A stretch of DNA of 64,000 nucleotides from Saccharomycopsis malanga (GCA_004014935.1 CP025326.1:868001-932000), one strand, 5' to 3'. Positions 30,947 to 41,138 are shown, numbered from the stretch's first letter. Notes: generated by a model from the letters alone, not told the origin. Made by a program: numbers and translations.

Positions 30947-33900
30947 CTACTTCTCTGGGCCATTTCCCATACTTTGTCCCTGTAGCTCTTCGTTCTTTTT
31001 TTGTAACTCTTCATTGATCTTTTGCAATTCTCCATTTTGCTTCATTTCGTTAATTTCATTTTTCAACTCCTCAACATTGAACAACTGGTATTCTGCATTT
31101 GGGTCTGCTTTTGGAGTGTTTTCGCTCTCCATAGTTTTGTTTTTTTCCTTCAGTTCTTGCTGACCCTCGGCGTACACCTCCCACCACTCTTTTCTTTTTG
31201 GCTTGAACCATGACTTCCAGCCGCTTTTTCTGTTCTGTGACTTGCCTGACTTGTCCTGAAGAATTTGTTTTGCGTTTTTGTCAAACTCTAAGACCAATTC
31301 ACGTTGTCTTTCGCTTTGTTCCGGGTCCGGTTCGTCAATTTCAATAAACTCTTCGGAAAGAACATTCCAACCTACAAGTTTTAAGAGTTTAGGCATGGCA
31401 GTACGATACTCCATATGACCAGTGACATATGGTGTGCAGTCTACGTTTTCTATGCCTTCAATGCCTTCTATTTGAGACAAACCAGCGACTCTTCTGATGC
31501 CACCACTGGTTGCTCTGAAAAGATAGCCCAAAATCCAGTCTTTTTTGGAATATCCGTTAATGAATCTGCCAGAAACAACAGAACGACACAATGTGAGCTG
31601 TTCAGTATGGCAGACAAAAGGAGAGCCGAAAATAATGACGTTTTCCACCAAATCAAAGGCTCCTTTGCGTGCCAATTCGAGCAAACAGGAATAGATCAAC
31701 CGCGAGCCACTGGAAAATCCAACCAATGTGACAGGCCGTACGCCCAAGTTGCGGGAGATTAGCGTGTCGGCAAGTATATAGCCAGCAGCCCAGGCTCTGT
31801 CCAAGGACACATTCCAAGGGTTATCGAGTAAGTAACCCAATTTGGAAAGCGCCATTGGAACCTGGATGGCCGACATTAATGCGGTTAATATAGTGGCGCC
31901 CAAAATTTGCTGAACAGATTGGGTTAAAATCTCAGTTGCCAAGATGTTGATGGTTTGACCCACTGTGGTTAACATTTCTGGTTCCCATAATAAAGAATAC
32001 AAATCACCCATAGCAGGATCAACAGTGGAAAACGGTAATCGAATATCATCAACCACACTATTCATCCAGCCACTAATGGTTATAATCAAATTCACTCTTT
32101 TGTTATTATGTAACGGTCGGAACTCGAACGTCTTGACAGCGCCAGTCCGTCTCATCATCCCCGTGGCTCCCACCTTGGCACCAATTCCAGTGGAAACAGT
32201 AGTAACGATGGCTGTTCCTGCTGTGCCTGCTAGAAAAGAAGACGTGCCTGCGATCCCTACAGTAGACAACCCGGCAGCAATACCAGCACCAATAAGAGGT
32301 CCTAGTAAACCCCCAGAGATACCTAGAATTAAGCTGCCTCCAACACCAGCCAAACCAATTGCAATCATTCTACGCCGCTTGGCTTTCTTGGCTCGGTAGT
32401 TGATAATCTCCTTTTCATCCAACGTTTGCTCAGACCCTTCGTCAATTTCCAAAGCATCAGTTATCCGCCGCTCAAATTGGCAAATTTCAAAGTTTTTCAA
32501 CCCTAGAGTCTCGCCAAACTTCATCAAAAGAGTACGAGACCGAGAATCATACACGGAATCATATATAAGAATCAAAAAGAGATCGCAAATCACAGTCCAC
32601 GCAACATCAATCTCAATTGTTTTCTGATTTTTTATTAAAGAGGCGTTGGTTGGTTCTTTTGTGTTGCTTGTATGAGAGTTGTTGTTGAGTATATCTGAAT
32701 GGTTATTATTTGTCATAAGATTGTTATCAGTTGTAGAATTATCATCAATATTTATAGAATGATGAATATCAGTTATAGAATGATGGTCATTCTTACCATT
32801 TGTATGTTTGTCATCATTTGTAATTGAATTGTTATCAGTAGACTTGTTATTACTAATAACAGATTGAGTATCTTCTGCAATAATATTGTTATTATTTCCC
32901 TGCTCAACAAAACATTCATCTTCATTGTTTTTAACCATTTCATCTTTAGATCCATCTGTCAAAAGCTTCTCATCGTTTTCTATCGTACCATGAGGTTTGC
33001 CTTCATTGTCACAACTAGTCTGTTCATTACGGTCAGCCACCTCTTCAGTCTTATTCAAACTCCCATCATTCAATACATCATCGCCATTCTCTGTCCTCTG
33101 AGGGCAATCAACTTGTACAAACTTTGTATCTTCATCGGTCTGGAACATTGGGTTATTTACCACCTCTACTTTGACCAAGCTACGTGCAAGATCTGCTGGC
33201 TCCACACCATGTTTGCTTAACAATTCAATCATTTTCCGTTCCTCCTTGCTGAATTCCATATGTTCGTACAAGTTACTCATTACTTTCTGCGACCAAACAG
33301 CCAACGATGCCTGTGCACTACTGATTCTTTTACTATTTTTCAACAGATGTGAGCTCAATTTAGCCAAATCAGTTGCCATTTCCGCCATCAAAAGTTTCAC
33401 CAATCCTACATACGCGATGACCTCTTCCTCTTTGAGCATTTCTTTCGTGGCCTGCATTTGATCAAGCGCGTTTCTTGTCGTGTCATCCACGTAGTCGTCA
33501 TATTCGTCTTCATCTTCCTCGTCCTCTTCCTTGGACTCATCCGACAAGCCAAGATGACTTTTACTGAGGTTATCTGTGCTGTTTTTGAACAAAAAGTCGG
33601 TCTTTCGATCTGTTTCGGCATATGTGATTGCCTGCTGCTGTATGGCTATTCTCGTATAACCCTGACTACTTGGTATACTTCTGGGCTCCTCTTTGCTCTT
33701 TCTCAGCATTTCTTTACCATTCTCATTTACTAAGCCTGTGGCATTATTGATAAGCTCGCCCTTGTCATTGTACACGTCATAACTGGCTGCTACAGTAGGC
33801 ATTTCCTGCCATTCCCCAGCATCATCCTCTTCATCATATTCAAACATTACGCTTCCAGTATCACTTCCCACTTCTGATCCTTGCATCTTTGAATCTGCCG

Positions 33901-34276
33901 AAAGCACAGCTTTGTCCTCTACATTTTTTACAGACAACTTTCCAACCTTCTCCTCCTCCTGCTCGCTTGTTTTCTCACTGTCCACTCTGTCAATATAGCC
34001 AGGCTCTATTTCACCGCCAAGATTAAACTCTACAAACGCTCCTGAATCCTCGTCTTGCGGCTCGTTTCCAGCTAAACCCTCATCCTCGGCCACCGTTTCA
34101 GCAATCTTCTCATCCAATCCACTCAACTCCGGAAGATCATTAAGCTTCACTACTGATCCTCCTATAAGACTACTGGACCGACTCTCCCGTGTATACATTC
34201 CCAATCCTCTCGGCTCTTCATCACCGTCTGTGCGCTGTTTCCCTCCTGACATCACACCGCTCTTATATAAACACAA
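30947..34276 (-). CDS. MIL1: Mil1-like DUF726/alpha-beta hydrolase-type membrane protein
   Basis: 1109 residues (S. cerevisiae Mil1/YFL034W: 1073). A long acidic, low-complexity N-terminal half includes an Asn/His-rich tract near residues 470-560. The DUF726 region covers roughly 560-980, with a Gly/Ala-rich hydrophobic segment (about 640-710, VGGSLILGISGGLLGPLIGAG) and the lipase-like nucleophile elbow GFSSGSR near residue 855 (GXSXG). A coiled, Glu/Lys-rich tail follows. Mil1 binds the AP-1 subunit Apm2 and acts at the Golgi/endosome. The APM2 gene is its convergent neighbour here. An alternative start is the Met at residue 9 (34252, MSGGKQR). Lipase activity itself is inferred. Confidence 0.85.
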   Translation of the reverse strand: MCLYKSGVMSGGKQRTDGDEEPRGLGMYTRESRSSSLIGGSVVKLNDLPELSGLDEKIAETVAEDEGLAGNEPQDEDSGAFVEFNLGGEIEPGYIDRVDSEKTSEQEEEKVGKLSVKNVEDKAVLSADSKMQGSEVGSDTGSVMFEYDEEDDAGEWQEMPTVAASYDVYNDKGELINNATGLVNENGKEMLRKSKEEPRSIPSSQGYTRIAIQQQAITYAETDRKTDFLFKNSTDNLSKSHLGLSDESKEEDEEDEDEYDDYVDDTTRNALDQMQATKEMLKEEEVIAYVGLVKLLMAEMATDLAKLSSHLLKNSKRISSAQASLAVWSQKVMSNLYEHMEFSKEERKMIELLSKHGVEPADLARSLVKVEVVNNPMFQTDEDTKFVQVDCPQRTENGDDVLNDGSLNKTEEVADRNEQTSCDNEGKPHGTIENDEKLLTDGSKDEMVKNNEDECFVEQGNNNNIIAEDTQSVISNNKSTDNNSITNDDKHTNGKNDHHSITDIHHSINIDDNSTTDNNLMTNNNHSDILNNNSHTSNTKEPTNASLIKNQKTIEIDVAWTVICDLFLILIYDSVYDSRSRTLLMKFGETLGLKNFEICQFERRITDALEIDEGSEQTLDEKEIINYRAKKAKRRRMIAIGLAGVGGSLILGISGGLLGPLIGAGIAAGLSTVGIAGTSSFLAGTAGTAIVTTVSTGIGAKVGATGMMRRTGAVKTFEFRPLHNNKRVNLIITISGWMNSVVDDIRLPFSTVDPAMGDLYSLLWEPEMLTTVGQTINILATEILTQSVQQILGATILTALMSAIQVPMALSKLGYLLDNPWNVSLDRAWAAGYILADTLISRNLGVRPVTLVGFSSGSRLIYSCLLELARKGAFDLVENVIIFGSPFVCHTEQLTLCRSVVSGRFINGYSKKDWILGYLFRATSGGIRRVAGLSQIEGIEGIENVDCTPYVTGHMEYRTAMPKLLKLVGWNVLSEEFIEIDEPDPEQSERQRELVLEFDKNAKQILQDKSGKSQNRKSGWKSWFKPKRKEWWEVYAEGQQELKEKNKTMESENTPKADPNAEYQLFNVEELKNEINEMKQNGELQKINEELQKKNEELQGQSMGNGPEK

Positions 34277-35100
34277 CTTGGCTCGTTAAATACCTTTCGT
34301 TTCTCATGTTTCATCATTCCTTACTCCGCCCATGGCTTATCATAGAATAACAGCAGAGCATGATATTGCTTAGTAATAATATCAATATGCTTACCAACAA
34401 TAATAGAATGCTTAGTAATCGCTAATATCATAGAGGGCTCATAATGTAGTGCAATAATAAGCATTTAATAACATGTATATTTTGTCATGAAATATCATTG
34501 ATCACAACCTATGTGCTTTAATATTTGATTTTGTAACAGGGGTTGTATGAGAATCGTAAAGTTATTTTTATTGTTTATATTACTGCATATTTGTTTCATT
34601 TCATCTTTCAAAAACAAACTTGTTTAGAGTGTTTGGTATGTTGTTTTATTCGGGGCGCTTATCAACTTGTTGGTAAACAGTGAAGGGAATTCAAAACTGT
34701 CTTTTAAATTTGAGTAATTTTGTTATTTTTACAAGCGCAAAAGAATAGTGGCAATTAGCTACAAGAGAAATCTTAATTAAAAGTGAATACACTAGAAAAC
34801 AGAGGAAAAAACATTATATTAGGCCTGCACTCTCTCAGTAAACTTAAAACACCTTAATGTAATTATACATTGTATGATTCTCTTGTATTAAACCACCAAA
34901 TACTCAGTCTAACAATCTCTTGATATGCAGAAAACAAATGAGTGTGACATGAATAAGGTAACATCCCAATTTGTAATCACTCAGCCTAATTGGGAATACT
35001 TATAATTTTCAACATGAAAAAATCAGGCAGGATTTTAGTATAAAGATATTCAGCATCAGCAGTAATTGCACACAAAGGTTTTTCAAAGGAGAAGATTTCC
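34277..35100. other. Gene-free stretch (0.8 kb)
   Basis: Promoter side of the MIL1-like gene and the 3' flank of the MFS gene. AT-rich. The words GCTTAGTAAT, GCTTACCAACAAT and GCTTAGTAATCGC recur near 34360-34420. I see no gene or repeat family member. Confidence 0.5.
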
Positions 35101-36815
35101 TTAGCAACTTAAGTTGTTAGGCATCCCAACAACTTGTTTATTAACCTTTTGTTTAGGAGGTCCTAATGGTTTTTCTGGTATTGTAAATGCTAATGCCAAA
35201 CTTAGTACGGCAATTGGCATCCAGTAAATAAAAATTCTCCTAACAGATGCCATATAAATGTTCTGAATAATCTTTATCATGTTTTGATCTAAGCTTCCAT
35301 CATGGTAGTTCATGAATACATTTTTGGAATAAATGTTGTCGATCAAATAATTTTTCAAAGAGCTGGTTAAGTGTGGATCTTCCAACACCTCCTGTTTGAA
35401 GCAGCTTCCAAAGATTAAGGCACAGAATCCCAAACCCAAAGCACCGCCCAAAGATCTAAGAAAGGTTCTGATGGATATTATTATGGCCCTGTCTTCTCTT
35501 TTTGACACAGCAAGAGAACATATAAGAGTAGGCTGCATGGTAGCACCAAGAGCTATTCCATGAATAGTCATAATAACAGCAACCGCGCCCAAATTTGTCT
35601 CTCTTCTCAATGTAAACAAGAGCCCACAGGCCAAGGTCCACATTGCAAAGCCAAAGTGGATGATATGGCTGTAATTCTTAATTTTCGTTATAACAAATCC
35701 AAATATCAACGAGACTATTGCTTGGGTCAAAACAACACAAAGCATGAACAATGACGTGGCTAATGAATCATAGCTTCGTACGAGTTGAAAGTAGAACGGA
35801 TAATAATAACTCATTGAAGAAAACATCAACCCAAACAAAAATGCCTGAATCATAACTTTTGTAACATTCAAATCTTTAAAAATTCTCATTGGCATCATTG
35901 GCAAATTTGCAAACTTCCATTCATTGACAACAAAAGCAATCAAGCAAACTCCACCTACAGTGAACATAACAATTGATTTAGTGCTTGTGAATGAAAATTC
36001 TATATTACCACCACTCAAAGGAATGAGTACCAATGTTAATCCTGCTCCAATAAACAACGAGCCAAGATAATCAATTCTTGATATTTTCAAAGATAAAGAC
36101 ATGCTGGACTTTTTGTCTGGCACCAAATATAAGATTAAAAAAGTAGCACTAAAACTGACAGCAGCCAAAGCGTAATAAAACTGTCTCCATGTCTTATGTT
36201 TCATAAAAGCAGATAAAATAAACGGACCCAAAGAGTTACCAAGGCCAAACCATACAGCCTGATAGCTTTGGTATAATGCTGTGATTATTAGTGGAATCGA
36301 ACCTTTTATTTCATGTTAAAAAATACTCACTCACCTCTTTTACTCAATGGAGAAATGTCTGCGATCACTGTCATACTCAACATTATAACACCAGACCCCC
36401 CTATTCCACAAAATGCCCTGCAAATGTAGAGCTGAACTCCTGTGTGGGCAAATCCACAACCCAAATCAAAAAGAGCCATGATCAAAAGACAAGATGCCAT
36501 CACCCATTTTCTTCCAAAAATATCGCTTATTCTTGATACTACAATTTGGAAAACAGTGTTGGAAATAAAAGCAGCAGTTCCTGCCCAATAAATCGTCTTG
36601 GTAGCTTTCAAGTCGTTGGCAATATACACCAAAGCAATACTTATACTGGACTGGTCTACCATTGCAAGGAAAACTGCCATGGACATTCCAGTCAAAATTT
36701 TGAATATCGCTGAAGGAGAAAGACCCTCATTATCATGGTTTTTAGCAATAATGGTATTGAAGTCTTTTTCCTTGAGGTTTTTCAACTCAATAGCCTTGAG
36801 AGATGATTCCGTCAT
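35101..36815 (-). CDS. MFS multidrug-type exporter (DHA2-like), one intron
   Basis: Exons on the minus strand are 36815-36335 and 36278-35101, giving 552 residues. The first TM segment contains VFLAMVDQSSISIALVYI. Motif A follows as SRISDIFGRKWV, and the LYICRAFCGIGGSGVIML segment is typical. The splice joint gives SKRGALYQSYQAVWFGLGNSLGPFIL, matching the conserved RG-Y-Q-G...GLGxxLGP region of 14-TM drug:H+ antiporters. About 13-14 hydrophobic helices can be traced. The substrate is unknown. The gene is divergent from an Atg22-like transporter with 358 bases between start codons. Confidence 0.86.
36279..36334 (-). other. MFS gene intron (56 nt)
   Basis: On the minus strand the donor is GTGAGT at 36334, the branch-like sequence is CACTAAT and the acceptor CACAG ends at 36279. 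Removing it joins two frames that each end in the middle of an MFS fold. Phase (1 + 2 bases) and protein continuity both fit. Confidence 0.85.
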
Positions 36816-37173
36816 GTTTGATATTACACAGTATTATTGTCGGTGTAGAAACACTTTGTGCCAATAATTTTTAGAAACACCTTAATGCTCTTATTATTCT
36901 CACCATCCTTATCAATTATGAACTGCCCATTTTCCCAGTTTCAGTCACGGAGTTTTTAATTGGGGTCCATATTGATTATAGTGTCATACCGATTGAGTAT
37001 TATTAGCTCAACATGCATCTATACTACTAGACTTGTTCATGAGCAAATAAATACGGCAAAATGAGCCTTATAACATAATTTTAAACAGCCGAACTAGTAG
37101 TATAAAATCTACATAATAACACCACAATGGTACAATCAAAAAAATTTCAATTAGACAAGAAAAGGAAGCGAAA
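36816..37173. promoter_or_regulatory. Divergent promoter of two transporter genes
   Basis: 358 AT-rich bases between the divergent MFS and Atg22-like genes, suggesting joint regulation. No specific site was identified. Confidence 0.5.
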
Positions 37174-38751
37174 ATGAGTAACTTCAAAGATACTACTAAG
37201 ATTAGTGAAACCAGTGAGCCCATATGTAATATTCACGCTCAAGTTCTGTATAATTCTGTTGATTTGCATGGTCAGAGCCAAAAGCCTGATGATTATGATC
37301 CATGGAGCAAAAAGAATGTCTTTTATAGTTGGTTGCTCATATGCTATTCTACCGGCCCTACTTCTGCAATGTCCAGAACTTACATTTCTGCTTGTATCCA
37401 ATCTCTCGGATACAGTCTTGGGCATCCTAAAGATTTTCCTTTGAAAAAGTGTGCTAGAAAAGGTTCCAATTGTTTGGTCAAGTTTGGCAGAGGAGAAATT
37501 AATGTGAACAGTTTCACTTTGTATTTGAAAGCTATATACACGTCATTGGAAGGTATTGTCACCATACTTCTTATGGGGATTGCAGACTTTGCAAACTACA
37601 AGAAGCAAATTTTGATAACAACTATTATTTTATTTGGATGTCTTTCCTTACCCTTTGCAGGTTTAACCAAAAAATCATATTCAGTTCTCAATGCAATGTC
37701 TGTGCTCTACTGTTTGCAGTTTGTCCTCGATTCAATTTACCAAACAATAACAGGATCTTACATCCCTTTGTTCATGAGAAGCGAGGAAACAAAACATCTT
37801 CAAAATGAGCATGTTGACGAGGAGCAAACCATCAAAAGAGTGTTTAATGTCGGAAGCAGAGTTTCTTCCTTAGGACTTATTATTGGCAATATTGGTGGAA
37901 TAACAGCATTGCTAATTGGTATTATTATAACCTATGGTCGTGGTTCGGCAATCAAAGAAGGGTATCACAATTTTCTTCTTGCTATCACAATTGCCGGCTG
38001 TATTACTGTGACAATGGCAGTGATTAGCTCCTTCTATTTACCCTCAACCAAAGGCCTAGAAAGACCAGTTGGCGAAAACCTCTTAGTCCTTTCTTTCAAA
38101 AGATTCATTAGTTTGGTTAAAGATATCAGGAAGTATCCCGAGGCTTTTAAACTAGTGATTGGGTGGATTTTCTGGAACATTTCCTACTCCAACTTTTTAT
38201 CTGTCTACGGTTTGTTATTTAGATCTACTCTTGGCATTGGATCAAGCGATGCAGAATACACTGTTTACGCATTTATGCAATATGTCGTTGCTAGTCTCGG
38301 TTCTCTTTTATGGATGATTATTTTCCGTAAAACACGCTTTAGTTTAAAGGCATGGGCATTGCTATTTTTGACTGTTAGCTTATTCACCAATTTCTGGGCT
38401 ACATTGGGCATCGGAAAACGTGTTGCCATTGGTTTCAAACATCGTGCTGAATTCTGGGTCTTCTTAGTGATCTACACGAGTACGAGCAGCGCATTGAGAG
38501 CCTTGAACAGAGTTCTTTACAGCTCTTTGCTTCCAAAAGGGCAGGAAGCCAAATATTTTGGCTTGGAAATCATGCTTGGGGTAGCTACTGGATGGGTAGG
38601 CAGCTTGGTCATAGCTGTAATCCAAGACCGTACGGGGAATTTAAGATGGCCTTTGGTGCCCAACATGTTTTTAGTTGTAATTTCAATCTTCTTCTATCTT
38701 TGGATAGACCTTGAAAAGGGAAAAACATTTGTTTTACCCAGCAATCCCTAG
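37174..38751 (+). CDS. Atg22-like vacuolar transporter family protein
   Basis: 525 residues, close to Atg22 (528). The N-terminal region YDPWSKKNVFYSWLLICYSTGPTSA, a Cys-containing loop ending in INVNSFTLYLKAIYTSLEGIVTILLMGIADFANYKKQ, the helix with YQTITGSYIPLFMR, and FKLVIGWIFWNISYSNFLSVYGLLFRSTL are arranged as in the Atg22 (UMF1-type MFS) family. About 11-12 TM segments are visible. Atg22 exports amino acids from the vacuole after autophagy. This protein is divergent from canonical Atg22 in the first helices, so it may be a paralogue with another substrate. Confidence 0.75.
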   Translation: MSNFKDTTKISETSEPICNIHAQVLYNSVDLHGQSQKPDDYDPWSKKNVFYSWLLICYSTGPTSAMSRTYISACIQSLGYSLGHPKDFPLKKCARKGSNCLVKFGRGEINVNSFTLYLKAIYTSLEGIVTILLMGIADFANYKKQILITTIILFGCLSLPFAGLTKKSYSVLNAMSVLYCLQFVLDSIYQTITGSYIPLFMRSEETKHLQNEHVDEEQTIKRVFNVGSRVSSLGLIIGNIGGITALLIGIIITYGRGSAIKEGYHNFLLAITIAGCITVTMAVISSFYLPSTKGLERPVGENLLVLSFKRFISLVKDIRKYPEAFKLVIGWIFWNISYSNFLSVYGLLFRSTLGIGSSDAEYTVYAFMQYVVASLGSLLWMIIFRKTRFSLKAWALLFLTVSLFTNFWATLGIGKRVAIGFKHRAEFWVFLVIYTSTSSALRALNRVLYSSLLPKGQEAKYFGLEIMLGVATGWVGSLVIAVIQDRTGNLRWPLVPNMFLVVISIFFYLWIDLEKGKTFVLPSNP

Positions 38752-39160
38752 CAGGCTTTCTATATAGATGCTACCCGAATATATACCACCCTCATGTTGA
38801 AATGGTAATTGTTATGCTGCAAGAGAATTCCCTTACTAAATGATAACCCTATAGTAATTAACGTGACATACACATGATATATTATATGGGGCTTTGGTTT
38901 TGCTAAAATTTTTCAAAGAAAATTACCAGTTTAGTTGACATGCATCAATATGCAGCTAGTTCCAAATATTTGGCTCATTATTATAACATTGATTATATAC
39001 TGACTGAAAAGGATCAATTGTAGTATATAACACTTGTACTGGCAGAATGTGTAAGGCATTTTATATTAAATACGATATATGGGAAAAACTACAGTAATAA
39101 AATTAAATTAAAATGCAACTTTTATTGAAGAAAAACAGTCATCTAAAATTACATCTGAGC
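38752..39160. other. Intergenic region, convergent 3' ends
   Basis: 409 AT-rich bases between the Atg22-like gene and the RPS22 stop codon. No feature recognised. Confidence 0.5.
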
Positions 39161-39553
39161 TTAGTAAACGAAACCCAAGATCTTACCAGCAACGTGCTTT
39201 CTCTTGGCTTCCTCGTGGTCGATAATACCAGCGGAGGTGGTCAAGATAACGAAACCGAATTGTCTGGCTGGCAACAAGTTGTCAGTCCATTTTTCAATGT
39301 CATCGATTTTGACATTGTATCTTGGAGAGATGACACCACACTTGTTCAATCTACCGTTCAATTGGACAACAATCTTGCCAGATCTGTGGTCGTCGATGAG
39401 TTCAAATTCACCAATGTAACCGTGTTTTTGCATAACTTGCAAGAACTTGATGACAACCTTGGAGGATGGTCTGATCAAGACTTGTCTCTTACCAGCCTTG
39501 GAGGCGTTGTTGATGGCATTTAAAGCATCGGCTAAAACGGAAGCTCTGGTCAT
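39161..39553 (-). CDS. RPS22: Ribosomal protein uS8 (Rps22)
   Basis: 130 residues, the exact family length. [38 protein letters not shown] and the C-terminal [29 protein letters not shown] identify eukaryotic uS8, a small-subunit protein. The coding part is uninterrupted, but a 5' UTR intron ends eight bases before the ATG. It is divergent from RPL39, as YJL190C-YJL189W is in S. cerevisiae. Confidence 0.97.
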   Translation of the reverse strand: MTRASVLADALNAINNASKAGKRQVLIRPSSKVVIKFLQVMQKHGYIGEFELIDDHRSGKIVVQLNGRLNKCGVISPRYNVKIDDIEKWTDNLLPARQFGFVILTTSAGIIDHEEAKRKHVAGKILGFVY

Positions 39554-39559
39554 TTTGGC

Positions 39560-39751
39560 CTATATGGGTTAGTAAAACAGGTCTTCTAAAACGGATCGAT
39601 AGTGATCAGGAAAAAATAATCATTTAAGAAGGTGCCTGATAGAGGTATAAATTAGTTAATCTTATACCATTTCGCTTGACGCAGTTCTTGAACTACCTAT
39701 CCATCTCCCATGTTTATTTTTCCATATCTTCTAACCCTTTCATACACATAC
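39560..39751 (-). other. RPS22 5' UTR intron (192 nt)
   Basis: On the minus strand the donor is GTATGT at 39751, the branch point is TTACTAAC and the acceptor CATATAG ends at 39560. Yeast RPS22B also has a 5' UTR intron. Inside lies a perfect 7-bp stem (GGTATAA/TTATACC, about 39642-39666). I could not recognise a snoRNA here. Confidence 0.8.
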
Positions 39752-40066
39752 ACGTTGTTATTGATGTTTCGTTGATATGGTTGATAATCTCTAACAGTAG
39801 TTTTTTTCTGATAAACTACTTTTCACATTTTTCAGATTTTCCAAAGTGAAACTTTCTCGTTTGAAAAAACAGTCACATTGGAACCGACGCACAGAAAAAT
39901 GGTTGCAGGATTGAACTGTCGCCTGGAACGCCATGCGACGCAGCGCTCACAACGCGTGAAATTTGGAGAGTGGGAGAAGAGAAAAGTGAAAAGTGCAAAA
40001 TTGTTGATACATTGAAATTACTCTTGAAAGACGATATTATAGATTGGTCAGTTCAAATCGTTAAAG
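39752..40066. promoter_or_regulatory. Divergent ribosomal protein promoter (RPS22/RPL39)
   Basis: About 300 bases, with T/A-rich tracts flanking GC-rich words (CGCCATGCGACGCAGCGCTCAC near 39930), lie between the two ribosomal protein transcripts. Shared control is expected. No Rap1-type site was confirmed. Confidence 0.55.
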
Positions 40067-40509
40067 ATGCCTGTATGTAAAGAAAGGATATTTTATGAGA
40101 TGAGTTGAAATTGTGGTATAATGAGAAGTGATTTGGGAGGCTTTAGTAACTTGTTAATGAAGTATTGAATAAAGGGAAATAATGAAGCAATGAAAATGGC
40201 TAGATAAGATATGGAATGTTTGAGATGAAGAATGTTTTTTTCATGGAATCCAATGTACAAGAATTATATTATTGATTTGAAGAAGTTTTATTTGTTATTA
40301 TGGCAATTTTCAACTCATAAATGACGTTTATCCATACAATATACTAACATGATATATAGTCTAACAAATCATTCAAAACTAAGCAAAAATTGGCTAAGGT
40401 GCAAAATCAAAACAGATCCTTGCCACAATGGATCAGATTGAGAACCAACAACACCATCCGTTACAACGCTAAGAGACGTCACTGGAGAAGAACTAAGTTG
40501 CATATCTAA
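40067..40509 (+). CDS. RPL39: Ribosomal protein eL39 (Rpl39), one intron
   Basis: Exons 40067-40072 (ATGCCT) and 40360-40509 give 51 residues, the exact family length: [15 protein letters not shown], then [30 protein letters not shown]. The large-subunit protein lines the exit tunnel. The first exon codes for only two residues, as in other yeasts, which makes this gene easy to miss. Confidence 0.97.
40073..40359 (+). other. RPL39 intron (287 nt)
   Basis: Donor GTATGT directly after ATGCCT, branch point TACTAAC at about 40342-40348, acceptor TATAG ending at 40359. No C/D or H/ACA snoRNA is evident inside. Confidence 0.92.
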
Positions 40510-40928
40510 GCAATGTATGTTCAACTTTTTGTTTGCTCATGCTGGATATATGACTATGTTTCTATAATAAAACCATTTATTGATATGCTAGAACTACGGT
40601 TGGCACGATTCATGATCCGAGCTGGTTATAATATGCTGCTTTTCTAGGTTTAATCTGACGACGTATTTTAAATATCATTTTTCACCATTATTTGTAAGTT
40701 GTAATCGATTGTTGATTGTATGTTAATATTTGTAGTGCTATGAATTATGTTAGCAAGCAATTGGGGCCATTATTGTTTGGTCTTTAAAGGGTAAGTTAAA
40801 GTAGAGGTATCATGAGGAAAATACACGTGAATTTTAGTTGGCGTATAAAAGAAAAACTGCTGAAATTTTTTTCCAACTTTCTTTTATTTTTCTTATTCTT
40901 CATTACTTTTACAGTGTGCCATTTTGTG
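40510..40928. other. RPL39 3' flank and promoter of the snoRNA unit
   Basis: No ORF. A TATAAAA at 40844-40850 followed by a T-rich stretch and CAG at about 40916 suggests a separate RNA polymerase II start for the snoRNA transcript. Confidence 0.5.
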
Positions 40929-40938
40929 GGCTATTGAG

Positions 40939-41138
40939 GTATGTTTCAATTGTTGAACGAACAAGTAAAATAGGAAACGCTTTACATGATGAGACATTAT
41001 ATCATAGCTAGATAGTACATGAATTCTTATGAATTATGAATTTACATTTCTCGTGGGAATCTCGCTGATCAATAGCCAATTTTATTGTTACTTGTTAGTT
41101 TTTGATTGTCAAATAGGAATCACAACTAACAATTGTAG
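40939..41138 (+). other. Intron-like unit hosting the snoRNA (200 nt)
   Basis: Donor-like GAG|GTATGT at 40939, branch-like ACTAAC at 41125-41130 and acceptor TTGTAG ending at 41138. The flanking exon-like sequence has no ORF, so the host transcript would be noncoding. It may instead be a simple snoRNA precursor with chance splice-like words. Confidence 0.5.
40981..41077 (+). ncRNA. C/D box snoRNA candidate, 25S rRNA A2220 guide (snR47-like)
   Basis: C box ATGATGA at 40986-40992 and D box CTGA at 41065-41068, 72 bases apart. The 12 bases before the D box (41053-41064, GTGGGAATCTCG) are a perfect complement of the conserved 25S rRNA segment CGAGATTCCCAC. By the D+5 rule the methylated base would be the A that I count as A2220 in S. 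cerevisiae, the target of snR47. Directly after the D box, TCAATAGCC (41069-41077) is perfectly complementary to GGCTATTGA at 40929-40937, which could act as an external closing stem. The second snR47 target (18S A619) has no clear guide here. rRNA positions are from memory. Confidence 0.72.

Noticed and set aside
36279-36334. B-box-like GGTTCGATTCC on the minus strand
   Set aside because: It lies inside the MFS intron without an A box at tRNA distance. Chance match.
39560-39751. snR44-type H/ACA snoRNA in the RPS22 5' UTR intron
   Set aside because: S. cerevisiae RPS22B hosts snR44, but this 192-nt intron is shorter than that RNA and I could not find H and ACA boxes in a convincing fold.
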